Below, in pieces: positions 54,040-56,685 of a DNA stretch of 56,685 nt; position 1 is the stretch's first letter, and every line of letters begins with the position of its first letter. The position numbers and the translations under genes are program-made. The stretch spans positions 1-56,685 of the forward strand of contig JAGAPX010000003.1 in assembly GCA_017623055.1 (NCBI GenBank), given 5' to 3'. This DNA is from Phascolarctobacterium sp. GTDB taxonomy: Bacteria > Bacillota > Negativicutes > Acidaminococcales > Acidaminococcaceae. The notes under the pieces were generated by a model that ran no database searches, was not told the origin of the DNA, and was given only the letters and a program-made list of their open reading frames with translations.

Positions 54040-55062
54040 ATGTTTAAAAGCATGGATATCGGTATTGACTTAGGTACTGCTAATATACTGGTGTTTGTTA
54101 GAGGCAAAGGCGTAGTTTTAAAAGAGCCTTCCGTTGTAGCGATTGATAAAACCCGCAACAAAGTGCTGGCAGTAGGGGATGCTGCTCGCGAAATGCTGGG
54201 ACGTTCTCCCGGAAACATTGTTGCCATTCGTCCACTTAAAGAAGGTGTAATTGCTAACTATACTATTACCCAAAAACTTTTGGCGCATGTTATTGAAAAG
54301 GTAGCAGGAAAGTGCCTTTTCTTTAAACCTCGCGTTATGACTTGCGTTCCCATTGGCATTACTTCCGTAGAGAAGCGTGCTGTTATGGAAGCAACTACCC
54401 AAGGTGGCGCGTCCAAAACCTATTTGATAGAAGAACCTTTGGCTGCAGCCTTAGGTGCAGGCATTGATATTTCCGTACCGCGTGGCAATATGGTTGTTGA
54501 TATTGGTGGTGGTACTACTGATATCGCAGTATTGAGCTTAGGCGGTATCGTAGTAAGTTCTTCCATTCGCATTGGCGGTGACCATTTTGATGAATGTATC
54601 GTGCGTCATGTAAAGAGAGTACATAATGTTCTTATTGGCGAGCGTACTGCTGAAGAAATCAAGCTAAACATTGCAACTGTTTCCAAAAATGGTCGCGATT
54701 TGTCCATGGAAGTACGTGGTCGCGATATGGTAACCGGTTTGCCTACTACCTTTAGCGTAAGCTCTGCGGATTGCCGCGCTGCGTTGGAGGATTCTGTGGC
54801 GTCCATGATTGCTACCGTACGTGGCGTTTTGGAAAAATGCCCGCCGGAACTTGCTTCCGACATCGTGGACAACGGTATTTACCTGACTGGTGGCGGCGCA
54901 CTCTTGGATGGCTTGGCTGAAATCATGCATGCTGAAACCGGCATTGACATTCACGTTGCAGAAAATCCGCTGGATTGCGTAGCAGTTGGTACTGGTAAAG
55001 CACTGCAAAGCTTGGATAAACTGCACCCGGGTGCAATCTATACTTCTTCCAATTTAGTTTAA
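54040..55062 (+). CDS. mbl: Actin-like cell-shape protein MreB/Mbl
   Basis: Bacterial actin guiding side-wall synthesis. The 340-residue protein has the phosphate 1 motif GIDLGTANILVFV, phosphate 2 VVDIGGGTTDIAV, and the adenosine motif TGGGALLDGL. The position after murA suggests the Mbl paralogue; sequence alone does not separate MreB from Mbl safely. GACAGGAG precedes the ATG. Confidence 0.93.
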   Translation: MFKSMDIGIDLGTANILVFVRGKGVVLKEPSVVAIDKTRNKVLAVGDAAREMLGRSPGNIVAIRPLKEGVIANYTITQKLLAHVIEKVAGKCLFFKPRVMTCVPIGITSVEKRAVMEATTQGGASKTYLIEEPLAAALGAGIDISVPRGNMVVDIGGGTTDIAVLSLGGIVVSSSIRIGGDHFDECIVRHVKRVHNVLIGERTAEEIKLNIATVSKNGRDLSMEVRGRDMVTGLPTTFSVSSADCRAALEDSVASMIATVRGVLEKCPPELASDIVDNGIYLTGGGALLDGLAEIMHAETGIDIHVAENPLDCVAVGTGKALQSLDKLHPGAIYTSSNLV

Positions 55063-55104
55063 AACTTTTGAGAAGCGTTTTAATATTAGAGTTTGATGAA
55101 TTTG

Positions 55105-55135
55105 AAGGGACTATTCGAAAGAATAGTCCCTTTAT
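55105..55135 (+). terminator. Terminator of murA-mbl
   Basis: AAGGGACTATTC (55105-55116)/GAATAGTCCCTT (55121-55132) is a perfect 12-bp stem with a GAAA loop; the T run is short. Confidence 0.82.
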
Positions 55136-55182
55136 GAGGTTGTAAAGATAGTAAAGCAAATTTTGAATGGTAGGTGTTTATA

Positions 55183-56574
55183 ATGTTGGCAAAAAATATG
55201 GTAGCAGTAATAACAATGGTGATGGCGTTGACGGCAACGTTGACGACGCACGCTGCTCCTATAACTGATTTACGTAACAGCGTAAGCCCTGCCAGGGTTC
55301 GTTTTGTATTGGATAGCGAAAAGCCCATTGAGTACAAGGCGGAACGAGCTGGTAAGAAAATAATCGTGCAGCTTCCTAAGAGCGGAACTAAACAAAAGAA
55401 TTTACTGGTAAAGGATAATATTATCCGCTCCGCTCAACTGGTTCCCACTGGTAGAAACGCTAGCCAGTTAACCATTAATATGCTTAAAGAGTGCCAATAC
55501 AAGGTGCTGCAATATACCAATCCTCATAGATTAGTTATTGATGTTTATCGTATTGACCTAATTAAACAGGAAAAAACTTTGGCAAAAGGTGTTACCTATA
55601 CCTACATTCAAGATGAAATGAATGGAACGCAAATTCAAGCGTCCCTTTTGAGTATTGCACCTAATGCCAAATATCAGTTACGCCCTTTTTCTGCGGCAGG
55701 TGCTTATAATGGTAGAGGCTTGCTTTCCCAAGAAGCCAAACGTCGTAGATTAAAGGCAGCAGTTAATGCTTCCTACTTTGATCATGATGGCTGGGTTATT
55801 GCTGTAAACAAAGACAAGGGAGAATTTATGAGTATGGATGCTACGCCTCGCAGTGCTTATGTTGATACGGGTAAAGAGCGCTTGATCGTGCAAGACGTTG
55901 CCTATAATGGCGTACTGCGTTTTAAAGGTGGTGAGCTTCCAATTAGAGGTATGAACCGTGGCCGCATTGCTGAAGACGTGGTACTTTTTAACGAATATTA
56001 CGGACCAAGCACCAAGACTAATCAATGGGGTAGAGAAATTAAAATTCGTGATAATAAGGTCATTGCAGTTTCTAACAAAGGTAATATGAAGATAGAGCCT
56101 GATACTTTTGTGGTCTCTGCTCACGGACTTACCAACAAGTATTTACTACGCAGTATTGCCGTAGGTGATGAGGTAGAGCTGCTGCAGGAATTAAATGTGC
56201 CTATTGCTAATAAAGCTCCTATTGTTATGGGGGGCGGTCCCTTGATTTTAGAAAACGGCAAGGTGCATGTGCGTACTAGTGAAGAATATATCCCCCGCGA
56301 TATTGCGGTGGGTAGTGCTCCTCGTACTGCCATTGGTTTAAAAAAGGATGGTACGGTTTTAGTGCTGGTGGTAGATGGTCGTAGTAATACGTCTAGAGGT
56401 TTAACTTTGAAAGAACTGGCAACCTACTTCCTTCGCTTGGGTGCTCGTGATGCAGTGAATTTTGACGGCGGTGGTTCCAGCGTTATGGTCATCAACGGCG
56501 AGGTTGTTAATAAGCCTTCCGACGGCAGGGAGCGACCTGTGAGTATGGCTTTAGGCTTGTTCCCCAAGTTTTGA
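55183..56574 (+). CDS. Secreted AMIN- and NAGPA-domain protein (phosphodiester glycosidase family)
   Basis: A 463-residue exported protein. The signal peptide (MLAKNMVAVITMVMALTATL, cleavage near THA-AP) is followed by an AMIN-type domain at about 30-130 (VRFVLDSEKPIEYKAER, VIDVYRID), which binds cell wall. A NAGPA/DUF2233 domain covers about 185-463, with AAVNASYFD, GGGPLIL, GSAPRTAIGLKKDG and DAVNFDGGGSSVMVINGEVV plus RPVSMALG at the end. It probably cleaves a phosphodiester-linked sugar in the envelope; the exact substrate is unknown. GGTAGGTG fits ATG 55183; the GTG at 55174 lies inside it. Confidence 0.9.
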   Translation: MLAKNMVAVITMVMALTATLTTHAAPITDLRNSVSPARVRFVLDSEKPIEYKAERAGKKIIVQLPKSGTKQKNLLVKDNIIRSAQLVPTGRNASQLTINMLKECQYKVLQYTNPHRLVIDVYRIDLIKQEKTLAKGVTYTYIQDEMNGTQIQASLLSIAPNAKYQLRPFSAAGAYNGRGLLSQEAKRRRLKAAVNASYFDHDGWVIAVNKDKGEFMSMDATPRSAYVDTGKERLIVQDVAYNGVLRFKGGELPIRGMNRGRIAEDVVLFNEYYGPSTKTNQWGREIKIRDNKVIAVSNKGNMKIEPDTFVVSAHGLTNKYLLRSIAVGDEVELLQELNVPIANKAPIVMGGGPLILENGKVHVRTSEEYIPRDIAVGSAPRTAIGLKKDGTVLVLVVDGRSNTSRGLTLKELATYFLRLGARDAVNFDGGGSSVMVINGEVVNKPSDGRERPVSMALGLFPKF

Positions 56575-56578
56575 TTGC

Positions 56579-56607
56579 TTGTCAAAGGCTGTGGCAAGTT
56601 GTATAAT
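56579..56607 (+). promoter_or_regulatory. Promoter leading out of the window
   Basis: TTGTCA (56579-56584) and TATAAT (56602-56607) are 17 bases apart; a second TATAAT follows at 56614-56619. Confidence 0.85.
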
Positions 56608-56626
56608 GTATATATAATAGGTAGAT

Positions 56627-56655
56627 AAACCGGCGTGGCGTGTCCCGCCGGTTTT
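56627..56655 (+). terminator. Leader hairpin before the last gene
   Basis: AAACCGGCG (56627-56635)/CGCCGGTTT (56646-56654) is a perfect 9-bp stem ending in TTTT, between the promoter and the next start codon. It could be an attenuator. Confidence 0.65.
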
Positions 56656-56680
56656 GCGATATATAGCTATAGGAGCGAGA

Positions 56681-56685
56681 ATGAA
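56681..56685 (+). CDS. Start of a gene cut by the window end
   Basis: An ATG at 56681 is 5 bases after AGGAGCG-type sequence (56671-56676) and follows a strong promoter. Only one codon and two bases are in the window, so the product is unknown. Confidence 0.5.

Overview
The window is a gene-dense bacterial chromosome segment from an anaerobic Gram-positive-lineage organism, most likely a Negativicute close to Acidaminococcaceae/Phascolarctobacterium (inference). The reasons are the Bacillus/Clostridium-like order of the rpmE-prfA-prmC-sua5-rpiB-ywlG-upp-atp-murA-mbl block, a ferredoxin-linked 2-oxoacid oxidoreductase, a Na+/dicarboxylate-type carrier, a large Mrp/Mbh-type antiporter operon, and the absence of respiratory chain genes. 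There is no rRNA, prophage, insertion sequence or CRISPR array. Most genes are on the + strand; the exceptions are the kor operon and three single genes of unknown function.

Layout. 1-8.6 kb: a divergent murI, then an 11-gene Mrp/Mbh-like cation/proton antiporter operon in which MrpA is split into pieces and three large antiporter-like subunits are present. 8.6-12 kb: larA-type lactate racemase, an XRE regulator, tRNA-Thr(CGT), and a preQ1-I riboswitch controlling a decayed radical-SAM gene and the queuosine-precursor transporter yhhQ. 12-17 kb: a large unknown protein (- strand), ftsH, and a DASS dicarboxylate carrier preceded by an AGTATACA direct repeat. 17-20 kb: korDABC (- strand) with a divergent TetR gene. 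20.7-23.6 kb: TPP riboswitch-thiC, a small secreted protein, a Fic-domain pseudogene, and tRNA-Gly(GCC). 23.6-30 kb: tig-clpP-clpX-lon-engB protein quality control block. 30-36 kb: AbrB-type membrane protein, glpK, an Rrf2 regulator next to cysK, an HD protein, mnmA. 36-45 kb: rpmE, yqhQ, translation termination and tRNA modification genes, pyrimidine salvage (upp, comEB), and the first steps of envelope polymer synthesis (tagO/wecA, mnaA/wecB). 45-52.5 kb: the F-type ATP synthase operon. 52.5-56.7 kb: a small conserved-looking protein, murA, mbl/mreB, a secreted AMIN-NAGPA protein, and a promoter leading out of the window.

The most unusual item is the ATP synthase. There is no separate atpH (delta). 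Instead the C-terminal, b-binding domain of delta is fused to the N-terminus of the alpha subunit in a 612-residue protein, and the N-terminal domain of delta, which normally docks on alpha, is missing. Because alpha is present in three copies, this changes the stator stoichiometry problem. The c-subunit has Glu63-Ser64 but Asn30 where Na+ enzymes usually have Gln/Glu, so the coupling ion is open. Together with the antiporter operon and the DASS carrier this suggests a cell whose bioenergetics rests on Na+/H+ gradients. Other items of note are the mutually exclusive RNA structures of the preQ1 switch with a broken first gene, the third antiporter subunit that lacks the key TM7 lysine, and two large nested palindromes in intergenic DNA.
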